DNA of 32,622 nt from JANXLS01 sp038227045 (lineage in GTDB: Bacteria > Planctomycetota > SZUA-567 > H5-PLA8), in contig JBBRQD010000062.1 in assembly GCA_038227045.1 (NCBI GenBank), positions 1 through 32,622 of the forward strand, in the 5' to 3' direction. The notes below the pieces were generated by a model. The model was given only the letters and a program-made list of their open reading frames with translations, had not been told where the DNA came from and searched no databases. Positions within the stretch are counted from its first letter, which is position 1. Each line of letters begins with the position of its first letter. Below are positions 21,878 to 29,734 of this stretch, piece after piece. The translations under genes and the position numbers were made by a program.

Positions 21878-23146
21878 GTGAAAACAGTCACGCGTTGCCA
21901 CATTGTGGCGATGGTCGTTATACTGGGCTCTACCGCCCCGTCACGATCCGCCGAACCCAACCCAGGCCCAGGCGCTCCGGACTTCCACGCGACGCCTGAA
22001 CACCCCTTCGGCTTTCGCGGCGACGGCACCGGCCGTTTTCCCGGCGCAACGCCAGTCACGGAGTGGTCCGAGAAAACAAAGAAAAATATCCGCTGGAGCA
22101 CCGCCGTCGGCGCAAGCTTCTCATCGCCGATCCTCAGCGAAAAATTCGTCTTCGTTACGTCTGAACCCAATTTCCTGATCTGTCTCGACCGCACGGACGG
22201 CAAGATTCTTTGGAAGAACGAGATCAAGCCCGCCGACCTTACGGACGAAAAGAGCCGCAAAGCCGCTTCGGCATACGAACCGCCGAAAGACGGTGCCGGC
22301 ATGTGCGGCGCAACGCCGGTTACCGACGGCAAGTTCGTTTACACGGTTCTGTCCAATGGCATCGTGTGCGCCGTCGATCTCGAAGGCAAAACGAAATGGA
22401 CCGCCTATATCGACGCCGACCAGATCACCGGCTATGGCCGCAGTTCGTCACCCATTCTGTGTGCCGGCAAGCTGATCGTGCATACGACCAATCTCTATGC
22501 GTTCGATCCGGCAACAGGCAAGCAACTGTGGATGAACGCCGACGCCCCATCGACTTACGGCTCGCCCACCGCCTTCAAAGCCAACGGCGTGGACGTGCTC
22601 GTGACCCCGAACGGCGATGTCGTTCGCGCCGCGGACGGCAAGATCCTCAGCACCGAAATCGGCCGCGCCAATCACACCAGTCCGGTCGTGCACGACAACC
22701 TCGTCTACTTCGGAGAAAACGCAGTCAACGCCGTGCGTCTCAACGCCGCGTTCAAAGGCGAGGAACTGTGGTCGGCGACGATCGCGGGCGATGTGTTCAG
22801 TTCGCCGCTGTTGCACGACAATCTGCTGTTCACGGCGTCGGGAAAGGGCGCGCTTTTTGTGTTCGACACCAAGGGCAAAGGCGACCAGAATCCGCTGTTC
22901 GAACCCCGGCTGCTTTTCGGCGAGAGCGAAGCCGCTGCTCCGGTCACTTACTCCAGCGTCACTCTGGCCGGCAAGGTTCTGTTCCTCAATTCGAATCGTG
23001 GCGACGTGGTCGTACTGGAACCGGCGCGCGACGCCAAGGTGCTCGCCAAAAACCAGGTGTCCGCTGGCACGGGTTCCTCGCCGATTTTCTCGGGCAAGGA
23101 TATGTTCCTGCGCGCAGGCGACAAGTTGCTGTGCATTGGCGAATGA
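21878..23146 (+). CDS. Exported PQQ-like (YWTD/WD-type) beta-propeller protein
   Basis: A 422-aa secreted protein. An N-terminal signal (MKTVTRCHIVAMVVILG...SRSAEP) is followed by repeated blades of the PQQ/outer-membrane-assembly type: SSPILSEKFVFVTSEPNFLI, CLDRTDGKILWKNEI, VDLEGKTKWTAYID, YAFDPATGKQLWM and ALFVFDTKGKGD. PQQ-like propellers may bind quinone or act as scaffolds; bound PQQ is not implied by sequence. The GTG start is supported by GAGG 6 nt upstream. It comes first, 130 bp before the PSCyt/DUF1553 gene, on the same strand; propellers of this type often accompany that protein in planctomycete-like genomes. Confidence 0.85.
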   Translation: MKTVTRCHIVAMVVILGSTAPSRSAEPNPGPGAPDFHATPEHPFGFRGDGTGRFPGATPVTEWSEKTKKNIRWSTAVGASFSSPILSEKFVFVTSEPNFLICLDRTDGKILWKNEIKPADLTDEKSRKAASAYEPPKDGAGMCGATPVTDGKFVYTVLSNGIVCAVDLEGKTKWTAYIDADQITGYGRSSSPILCAGKLIVHTTNLYAFDPATGKQLWMNADAPSTYGSPTAFKANGVDVLVTPNGDVVRAADGKILSTEIGRANHTSPVVHDNLVYFGENAVNAVRLNAAFKGEELWSATIAGDVFSSPLLHDNLLFTASGKGALFVFDTKGKGDQNPLFEPRLLFGESEAAAPVTYSSVTLAGKVLFLNSNRGDVVVLEPARDAKVLAKNQVSAGTGSSPIFSGKDMFLRAGDKLLCIGE

Positions 23147-23276
23147 AGCCGGATTGCGTAAACCGAAAAGAATTTTGCGCAATTTCCTGGATTGAGGATG
23201 AGACTTTTGCGAATAAGGTATATGCTGAGAATGTGTAGACGAAAATATCGTTCAACAAATCCGAAGATCACAGCCT

Positions 23277-26200
23277 ATGATTTCAATCGCCCGCATCTCG
23301 CTGTCGCTCACCTTGATGACGTTCGCGTTGAGCGCGGTCGCATCCTCGGCAACGGTGCCTGAGAAAATCAGTTTCAATCAGCACATCCGCCCCATCCTTG
23401 CGGACAAGTGTTTCGCCTGCCATGGCCTCGACGCCAAAAAACGCAAGGCCGGTTTGCGCTTGGACACGGCGGAAGGCGCCTATCGGGAAAAAGACGGCGA
23501 CCGCGCAATCGTTCCGGGCGATTTAACGAAGAGCGCCGCGTGGAAACGAATCAACAGCAAAGACCCCGAAGAAATGATGCCGCCGCCGGTATCACACAAG
23601 ACACTCAGCGACGTCGAAAAGGCCACCATCAAAGCCTGGATCGAGCAGGGAGCGACTTACCAAAAGCATTGGGCGTTCGAAGCGCCGATCAAAAGCCCCG
23701 TGCCGGCAAAGGACGTTTCATCCCGCAACGAAATCGATGCGTTCCTCAGCGCGCGTTTGAAGCGTGACGGCCTGGCGTTCTCGCCGGAAGCAGATCGCGC
23801 CACACTGATCCGCCGCCTCGCGTTTGCACTCACGGGACTGCCGCCATCGGCGAAAGAAGTCGACGAATTCGTCGCCGACAAAGCGTTCGACGCTTATGAC
23901 AAGTGCGTCGATCGTTACCTCGCCTCGCCGCATTTCGGCGAAGAGATGGCTCGGAATTGGCTGGACGTTGCGCGCTACGCCGATACTCACGGCATGCATC
24001 TCGACAACGAAAGACAGATGTGGGCATACCGCGATTGGGTGGTCAATATGTTCAATCGCAACGAACCTTTCAGTCAGTTCACCATTGAACAGCTTGCAGG
24101 CGATCTGCTGCCCACTCCAACCAACGAACAGCTCACCGCAACCGGATTCAATCGCTGCAACGTGACGACCGGCGAAGGCGGTTCGATCGATGCGGAGTGC
24201 ATCTACCGCTACGCCGTGGACCGGACAGCGACGACGGTGCAAACATGGATGGGCCTCACCGGCGGTTGCGCCGTCTGCCACGATCACAAGTTCGACCCGA
24301 TTTCGCATCGCGAGTTTTATTCGCTGTACGCGTTCTTCCATTCTGCCGCCGATCCCGCCATGGACGGCAATGCCCTGCTCACCGCGCCCACCGTCAAGCT
24401 TTCGCTGCCCGAACAGATCAAGAAACAGGCTGAATACGATGAACAGATTGTGCAAAAACAAAAAGCGCTCGCCGAAAAGGCCGCGTCAATCGTTTACGCC
24501 GATCCGGCCTCCCAGCAGCCGCCTCCACCCGCGCAGGATGTGGATACGATCTGGCTTGATGACGATTTCCCAAAGGGAGCAAAAGTGACGTACGCAGGCA
24601 AATGGGTTACCGCGGCCGAAGGCGGCCAGGTTTACTCGGGCAAGCGCGCGCTCAAGCGCTCGGGCGCGGGAATTTCGCAGGACTTTTACGAAAGCGGGGC
24701 GCAGCCGCTTGAAATCCTGCCGAACAGCAAAATCTTCGCGTACGTCTGGCTCGATCCCAAGGACATGCCGAAAGCAATCATGATGCAGTTCAACACGGCC
24801 GCCTCGGGTTGGGAAAAGCGCGCGGTGTGGGGCGACTACGACGCCATCGCCTGGGGCGCTGCGAACACACTCGGCCGCGTCAATGCCGGGACACTGCCCG
24901 AAGCTGGCAAATGGACGCGGATCGAAATTGCGGCTGAAAAAGTGGGCCTGAATTCCGGCGATAAGGTCAACGGCTTTGCACTCACCCAATTTGGCGGGAC
25001 GACGTATTGGGACAAGGCCGGAGTCAACGGGCGCATCGATCCTATTAACGATCCAGCGCGTTCCTTTGCCGCGTGGCGCAAACAGCACGCAGGAAAAGAC
25101 ACCCCCGGAACTCCGCCCGAAATCGCCAAATTTTTAAAGGAAGGCCCGGCCAAAGTCACCGATCCGAAACAGATCAAGACGCTACAGGACTATTTCGTGC
25201 AGTTCGTCTGCGAAGACACGAAACCTCTTCTAATGGCACAGGAAACCGAACTGGCCGCGCTCAAGCTGCAGCGCGACACATTCGACAAATCGATACCGGG
25301 CACTTTCATTTTCAGAGACCTGCCCAACCCGCGCGAAAGTTTCGTGATGCTTCGAGGCGCGTACGACAAGCCCGGTGAAAAAGTCGAACCGGATGTCCCT
25401 GCAATTTTCCCGCCGTTGAAGAAAGCCAATCCGAAAGCGCGTGCCACGCGTCTGGACCTGGCGCAATGGCTGGTGTCGCCCGAGCATCCGCTCACGGCGC
25501 GCGTGACGGTCAACCGTTTCTGGCAGCAATTCTTCGGCACGGGATTGGTAAAAACCAGCGGCGATTTCGGCTCGCAGGGCGAACCGCCCAGCCATCTGGA
25601 ACTCCTCGACTGGCTGGCTGTGACATTCCGTGACGACTCCTGGAACGTCAAGAACCTCGTTCGGCGCATGGTCACGTCCACGGCATTCAGGCAGTCGTCG
25701 CGTCTGACACCGCCGCTTTACGCGCGCGACCCGGAGAATCGCTTGTACGCGCGCGGACCGCGCTTCCGGCTGGACGCCGAACAAATTCGCGACAACGCCT
25801 TGTATGTCAGCGGACTCATAGACTTGGAGCTGGGCGGAAAGGGCGTCAAGTCTTATCAACCGCCGAATATCTGGGAGCCTGTCGGATTCGGCGGTTCCAA
25901 TACGCAAAATTACAAACAAGACAGCGGACCTGCGCTGTATCGCCGCAGCCTTTACATATTCCTGAAGCGCACCGCCCCCGCCCCCTTCATGTCCAACTTC
26001 GACGCGCCGAGCCGCGAAGTCTCCTGCACGCGCCGCGAACGCAGCGACACGCCGCTGCAAGCGCTTCAACTCATGAACGACATCCAGCAATTCGAAGCCG
26101 CGCGCGCCCTGGGCCAGCGCATGATCCTCGAAGGGGGAGCCGACCCCGCAGCCCGAATCGCGTTCGCCTACAAAACGGTTCTGTCGCGCCCGCCAGCGCC

Positions 26201-26396
26201 GGAAGAAGCTATCATTGTTAAACAGGAACTTGAAGCCCATTTGGCGCGCTACAAGCAAGATGAAGCCTCGGCAAAAAAAGCAATCGCTCACGGCGAATCA
26301 AAACCCAAAGCAGACATACCGGCCGCGGAATTGGCCGCCTACACGTTGGTCGCAAGCATGATCCTGAATTTAGACGAGACAGTAACAAGAAATTAA
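23277..26396 (+). CDS. Planctomycete cytochrome C / DUF1549 / DUF1553 (PSCyt1-PSCyt2-PSD1) protein
   Basis: A 1039-aa exported protein of a family abundant in Planctomycetes and Verrucomicrobia. A signal peptide (about 1-24) is followed by PSCyt1 with CFACHG (C45, C48, H49) and GLRLDTAEGA, then EMMPPP and the DUF1549 domain (from about 150; NWLDVARYADTHG; FTIEQLAGDLLP). A second CxxCH, CAVCHDHKFDPI, binds another heme. A beta-rich insertion at roughly 420-600 looks like a concanavalin/LamG fold. DUF1553 then ends the protein (HPLTARVTVNRFWQQFFGTG; DFGSQGEPPSHLELLDWLA; NFDAPSREVSCTRRERSDTP; LQALQLMND). The molecular function is not established; roles in polysaccharide use are suspected. It pairs with the downstream DUF1501 gene. 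Confidence 0.95.
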   Translation: MISIARISLSLTLMTFALSAVASSATVPEKISFNQHIRPILADKCFACHGLDAKKRKAGLRLDTAEGAYREKDGDRAIVPGDLTKSAAWKRINSKDPEEMMPPPVSHKTLSDVEKATIKAWIEQGATYQKHWAFEAPIKSPVPAKDVSSRNEIDAFLSARLKRDGLAFSPEADRATLIRRLAFALTGLPPSAKEVDEFVADKAFDAYDKCVDRYLASPHFGEEMARNWLDVARYADTHGMHLDNERQMWAYRDWVVNMFNRNEPFSQFTIEQLAGDLLPTPTNEQLTATGFNRCNVTTGEGGSIDAECIYRYAVDRTATTVQTWMGLTGGCAVCHDHKFDPISHREFYSLYAFFHSAADPAMDGNALLTAPTVKLSLPEQIKKQAEYDEQIVQKQKALAEKAASIVYADPASQQPPPPAQDVDTIWLDDDFPKGAKVTYAGKWVTAAEGGQVYSGKRALKRSGAGISQDFYESGAQPLEILPNSKIFAYVWLDPKDMPKAIMMQFNTAASGWEKRAVWGDYDAIAWGAANTLGRVNAGTLPEAGKWTRIEIAAEKVGLNSGDKVNGFALTQFGGTTYWDKAGVNGRIDPINDPARSFAAWRKQHAGKDTPGTPPEIAKFLKEGPAKVTDPKQIKTLQDYFVQFVCEDTKPLLMAQETELAALKLQRDTFDKSIPGTFIFRDLPNPRESFVMLRGAYDKPGEKVEPDVPAIFPPLKKANPKARATRLDLAQWLVSPEHPLTARVTVNRFWQQFFGTGLVKTSGDFGSQGEPPSHLELLDWLAVTFRDDSWNVKNLVRRMVTSTAFRQSSRLTPPLYARDPENRLYARGPRFRLDAEQIRDNALYVSGLIDLELGGKGVKSYQPPNIWEPVGFGGSNTQNYKQDSGPALYRRSLYIFLKRTAPAPFMSNFDAPSREVSCTRRERSDTPLQALQLMNDIQQFEAARALGQRMILEGGADPAARIAFAYKTVLSRPPAPEEAIIVKQELEAHLARYKQDEASAKKAIAHGESKPKADIPAAELAAYTLVASMILNLDETVTRN

Positions 26397-26402
26397 TTTG
26401 TG

Positions 26403-26423
26403 GTGCGGGCGTCCCGCCTGCAC
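26403..26423. repeat. GC-rich hairpin between DUF1553 and DUF1501 genes
   Basis: GTGCGGGCG (26403-26411) pairs with CGCCTGCAC (26415-26423), with one G-T pair and a 3-nt loop, starting 6 bp after the PSCyt stop. There is no U-tract. It is related in shape to the other stop-proximal hairpins and may set unequal expression of the two genes. Confidence 0.5.
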
Positions 26424-26431
26424 ACGTTTAA

Positions 26432-26470
26432 GATTTATCTGCGGTAGTCCGCGTTCATCCGCGTTTAATT
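26432..26470. repeat. 'CCGCGTTCATCCGCGTTTAA' intergenic repeat
   Basis: A run of tandem CCGCG units 7-10 nt apart (GCGGTAGTCCGCGTTCATCC, then GCGTTTAATT). It resembles the arms of the MITE-like element at 8990-9222 (ATTATCCGCGCTTATTCGCG). It lies just before the DUF1501 start and holds no gene. Confidence 0.4.
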
Positions 26471-26507
26471 TAAGACGTGGGATACAGAAAAGATTAGGAA
26501 TTCAACC

Positions 26508-27986
26508 ATGGACCCAATTTTCGAGAGTAATTTGCTCCAAACCCGCCGCCAGTTCTTCGCCGGCCCCGGCCTGCGCTTCGGCGGCATGGCACTCGCCGCG
26601 ATGCTGGGTGGCAAACTCGGCGGTTCGTCCGCGCACGCGGCTGAAGGCACCCGCATCTATCCGCCGCTGCCTGGCATGCCGCACCACAAGCCCACAGCCA
26701 AATCAATTATCTACCTGCACATGAACGGCGGGCCTTCGCAGATCGACATGTGGGACTACAAGCCCAAGCTGGCTGAATTCTTCGACAAAGATCTGCCCGA
26801 CAGCGTCCGCAATGGGCAGCGCCTTTCGACAATGACCAGCGGGCAAACGCGATTCCCCGTTGCGCCATCAAAATACAAATTCGAACAGAAAGGCAAATGC
26901 GGGCGCTGGATCAACACCGAACTGCTGCCCTACACATCCAAAATCGTCGACGACATCGGAGTCATCAAATCGGTTCACACGAACGCGATCAACCACGATC
27001 CCGCTTGCACTTTCGTAATGACCGGTTCCGAAGTCTCCGGCAAGCCCAGTATCGGTTCGTGGCTGGCCTACGGTCTGGGCAGCGAGAGCAACGATCTCCC
27101 TGCATTCGTCGTGTTCACGCCGCAATTCCCCAGCAGCGGCAATGCGCAGGCGCTGTTTACGCGCATGTGGTCGAGCGGCTTTCTGCCGACGCGCTTCAAC
27201 GGCGTGGCGTTGCGCGGCGCCGGCGATCCCGTTCTCTATTTGCGCAATCCCGACGGTGTCGCCGAAACGGACAGGCGCACGATGCTCGACGCGCTCAACA
27301 AGCTCAATCAGCGCGGCTTCGAAAAGTTTGGCGATCCCGAAATTCAGACGCGCATTTCGCAATACGAAATGGCCTTCCGCATGCAGACCAGCGTGCCGGA
27401 GCTCACTGATATTTCAAAGGAACCGCAGAGCGTGCTCGATTTATACGGCGCGGATGTGAAGAAGCCGGGGACGTTCACGCACAGCGCGCTGCTCGCCCGC
27501 AGGCTCATCGAACGCGGCGTGCGCGTGGTTCAGATTCTGCACCGCGGCTGGGACCAGCACGGCAATTTGCCGGGAGCCATTACGAATCAGTGCAAAGACA
27601 CCGACCAGGCCACCGCGGCGCTGGTGCTGGACCTCAAGCAGCATGGCATGCTCGAAAACACGCTGGTGGTCTGGGGCGGCGAATTTGGCCGCACGGTTTA
27701 CTCTCAGGGAGCACTGAGCAAAACCGACTACGGCCGCGATCACCACCCGCGCAATTTCTGCATGTGGATGGCCGGAGGCGGCGTGAAGGCCGGAATCGAA
27801 CTCGGCGCAACCGACGACTTCAGCTACAACATCGCCACCGATCCCGTGCACGTCAACGATCTCAACGCGACGATTCTGCAATGCATGGGCGTGGACCACG
27901 AGAAATTCACGTTCAAATTCCAAGGCCTCGACCAGCGGCTAAGCGGCGTCGAACCGGCGAAAGTCATTAAGCAAATTCTGGCGTGA
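26508..27986 (+). CDS. DUF1501 domain protein, Tat-exported
   Basis: A 492-aa protein of the DUF1501 family, a sulfatase/alkaline-phosphatase-like fold almost always paired with DUF1549/DUF1553 proteins. The N-terminus has a twin-arginine signal (TRRQFF, then a hydrophobic MALAAMLGGKLGG), so it is exported folded. Family landmarks are IYLHMNGGPSQIDMWDYKP, SVHTNAINHDPA, MTGSEVSGKPSIGSWLAYGL, LHRGWDQHGN, VVWGGEFGRT and DYGRDHHPRNF, whose Asp/His residues would bind metal. AGGAA precedes the ATG by about 10 nt. It ends 39 bp before the convergent histone-like gene. The substrate is unknown. Confidence 0.95.
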   Translation: MDPIFESNLLQTRRQFFAGPGLRFGGMALAAMLGGKLGGSSAHAAEGTRIYPPLPGMPHHKPTAKSIIYLHMNGGPSQIDMWDYKPKLAEFFDKDLPDSVRNGQRLSTMTSGQTRFPVAPSKYKFEQKGKCGRWINTELLPYTSKIVDDIGVIKSVHTNAINHDPACTFVMTGSEVSGKPSIGSWLAYGLGSESNDLPAFVVFTPQFPSSGNAQALFTRMWSSGFLPTRFNGVALRGAGDPVLYLRNPDGVAETDRRTMLDALNKLNQRGFEKFGDPEIQTRISQYEMAFRMQTSVPELTDISKEPQSVLDLYGADVKKPGTFTHSALLARRLIERGVRVVQILHRGWDQHGNLPGAITNQCKDTDQATAALVLDLKQHGMLENTLVVWGGEFGRTVYSQGALSKTDYGRDHHPRNFCMWMAGGGVKAGIELGATDDFSYNIATDPVHVNDLNATILQCMGVDHEKFTFKFQGLDQRLSGVEPAKVIKQILA

Positions 27987-27990
27987 GACC

Positions 27991-28016
27991 CATGACGGGC
28001 TTTGCAGCCCGTCATG
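27991..28016. terminator. Perfect 11-bp hairpin between convergent DUF1501 and histone-like genes
   Basis: CATGACGGGCT (27991-28001) and AGCCCGTCATG (28006-28016) with a 4-nt TTGC loop, 5 bp after the DUF1501 stop and 9 bp after the histone-like stop on the other strand. It can fold on both transcripts. There is no U-tract, so termination strength is uncertain. Same GACGGGCT hairpin family. Confidence 0.6.
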
Positions 28017-28024
28017 CTCTCGGA

Positions 28025-28486
28025 TCAGCGATTCAATAAATTGGTTGCCGGAACCGTTGTGGGCGCTGACGGTGCGGGAGGTGCTGGCGGTGTGGGAGGT
28101 GCTGGTGGTGCCGGCGGCGGTACGGGCGCGGCGACGACTGGTGGCGGGGGAGAAGGCGGCGGTGTCCAAACAGGTGCCGCCTTGACCGGAGCAACCGGTG
28201 CAGCCGGGGCGGGCGCGACCACCGCTTTCTTGGGTTTTGGCTTGGGCTTCGGTTTGGGTTTGGGTTTGGGCGCGGGCTTTGGTTTTGCCTTCGGCTTGGC
28301 TTTTGGTTTGGGCTTCGGTTTGGCTTTTGGTTTGGGCTTCGGTTTGGGTTTTGGCTTGGACTTGGCCGGTGCTTTTTTGGCCGCTTGCACTGGGTGCTTG
28401 ACCGCCTTCTTTTTAGCAGCCGCCTTTCCTTTAGCAGACGTTTTGACTTTACCTTTCGGTTTAGCCTTCGTCATTTTTTTCGCCAC
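28025..28486 (-). CDS. Histone H1-like Lys/Pro/Ala repeat protein
   Basis: A 153-aa low-complexity protein. Residues 1-45 are Lys/Ala-rich (MAKKMTKAKPKGKVKTSAKG), about 46-90 are near-perfect KPKP/AKPK repeats, and about 90-150 are Pro/Ala-rich and uncharged (PPPPVVAAPVPPPAPPAPP). The first half resembles bacterial histone H1-like proteins (AlgP/Hc1 type) that bind DNA or RNA. The neutral Pro/Ala half is a spacer. The GTG start has GGGAGG 9 nt upstream and a leader like that of the 52-aa gene at 20885. KPKP length is prone to slippage between strains. The opposite strand's long Gly-rich frame is a shadow of this repeat. Confidence 0.85.
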   Translation of the reverse strand: MAKKMTKAKPKGKVKTSAKGKAAAKKKAVKHPVQAAKKAPAKSKPKPKPKPKPKAKPKPKPKAKPKAKPKPAPKPKPKPKPKPKPKKAVVAPAPAAPVAPVKAAPVWTPPPSPPPPVVAAPVPPPAPPAPPTPPAPPAPSAPTTVPATNLLNR

Positions 28487-28701
28487 GTTCCTGTCCTCCC
28501 GAGAGTGCCTGAAGAAATTGATTTCTTAATACTGCTCACTCGTAAATCGTTTTTTCATTAAATCAAGAACATTCCTTCAATAAATAAATCAGCAAGCCAA
28601 ATTTACTCACACCTCCGCACATCGAAACGGCTCTTGCCGCGATGAGACGCAACCGTTACAACGGCTGCCTTCCTTGAGATTTAACAATTCGAGACGCCCA
28701 A

Positions 28702-29703
28702 ATGACCCGACTCCTTCAGATTCAAAACGGTTCAACCCGATCGGTCGCGATTGTAGATGAGCCGCGAATCCGCGTGCTCGATGGCCCTGATTCTATCGTC
28801 GCGCTTGCGCGGGAAGCGATTCAATCGGGATTGAAATTGACCGAAGTGATTCGGCGGAAAGCGACGCGTGAGACTCTCGATTACGATCCGATCTACGCCG
28901 GCCGCTCGCCGTGGCGGATTTTGTCCGCGATAGATCATCCCGACGAACCCGCGCGCTGCCTCGTCTCCGGCACGGGACTCACGCATCTCGGCAGCGCCAA
29001 AAACCGCAACTCCATGCACGAAGGCAAAGAGTCCGAACTCACCGACAGCATGAAAATGTTTCGCTGGGGCGTCGAAGGCGGCAAGCCCGCGCCGGGGCGC
29101 GCCGGTGTCGCGCCCGAATGGTTTTACAAAGGTCCAGGCACAATCCTGCGCGCCCACGGCGAGCCGCTGCCGGTGCCTTTCTACGCCGAGGATGGCGGCG
29201 AGGAAGCGGAGATCGCAGGCGTTTATCTTATCGGCCCCGACGGCCGCCCGCATCGCATCGGCATGGCGCTCGGAAACGAATTCTCCGATCACAAATTTGA
29301 GAAGAAGAATTACCTCAATCTCGCCGGTTCGAAAATCCGCGCCTGCGCGCTGGGACCGGAGCTTGTGATCGATCCGGCATTTCAATCCGTTTCGGGAAAG
29401 GCGACGATCGAACGCGGCGGACGCGAACTGTGGTCGAAGGACATTTCCACAGGCGAAAGCGAAATGTGCCACAGCCTGGCGAACATCGAGCATCATCATT
29501 TCAAATTCGAATCGCATCGCCGGCCCGGTGACGTTCACGTTCATTATTTCGGCGCCTGCGCGCTCAGTTTTGGTGACAATGTGCAGCTTGCCGAAGGCGA
29601 CGTGATGGACATCCGTTTCGACGGCTTCGGCCGAGCGCTGCGAAATCCGCTTCACGTCGTCCAGTCGAATGACGCGGCCATTTCAGTGCAATCTCTCGCT
29701 TGA
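28702..29703 (+). CDS. AraD1-family protein (fumarylacetoacetate-hydrolase fold)
   Basis: A 333-aa cytosolic protein of the AraD1/GguC group, which carries the FAH C-terminal fold and is associated with sugar-acid catabolism. Landmarks are the CLVSGTGLTHLGSAKNRN segment, EWFYKGPGTILRAHGEPLPV, VYLIGPDGRPHRIGMALGNE, FSDHKFEKKNYLNLAGSKIR and FEGD-like ends (VQLAEGDVMDIRFDGFGRAL). The acidic residues of FAH metal sites (E and D around EIAGVYLI and NEFSDH) are present. Whether it acts as a dehydratase of 2-keto-3-deoxy sugar acids or otherwise is not shown here. It starts 215 bp after the divergent histone-like gene and lies 31 bp before the propeller-phosphoesterase gene, so the two could be co-transcribed. 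Confidence 0.85.
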   Translation: MTRLLQIQNGSTRSVAIVDEPRIRVLDGPDSIVALAREAIQSGLKLTEVIRRKATRETLDYDPIYAGRSPWRILSAIDHPDEPARCLVSGTGLTHLGSAKNRNSMHEGKESELTDSMKMFRWGVEGGKPAPGRAGVAPEWFYKGPGTILRAHGEPLPVPFYAEDGGEEAEIAGVYLIGPDGRPHRIGMALGNEFSDHKFEKKNYLNLAGSKIRACALGPELVIDPAFQSVSGKATIERGGRELWSKDISTGESEMCHSLANIEHHHFKFESHRRPGDVHVHYFGACALSFGDNVQLAEGDVMDIRFDGFGRALRNPLHVVQSNDAAISVQSLA

Positions 29704-29734
29704 TTTGCGCATGAATACTAGGGAATCCCGTCCA

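Noticed and set aside
24480..25180. Central beta-rich insertion in the PSCyt/DUF1553 protein as a novel domain
   Set aside because: Concanavalin/LamG-like insertions in this place are common in the family.
28002..28529. 175-codon Gly/Leu/Phe-rich plus-strand frame, superficially like a glycine-rich or membrane protein
   Set aside because: Antisense of the KPKP/Pro-Ala repeat gene; the minus strand has a good ribosome site and a paralogue.
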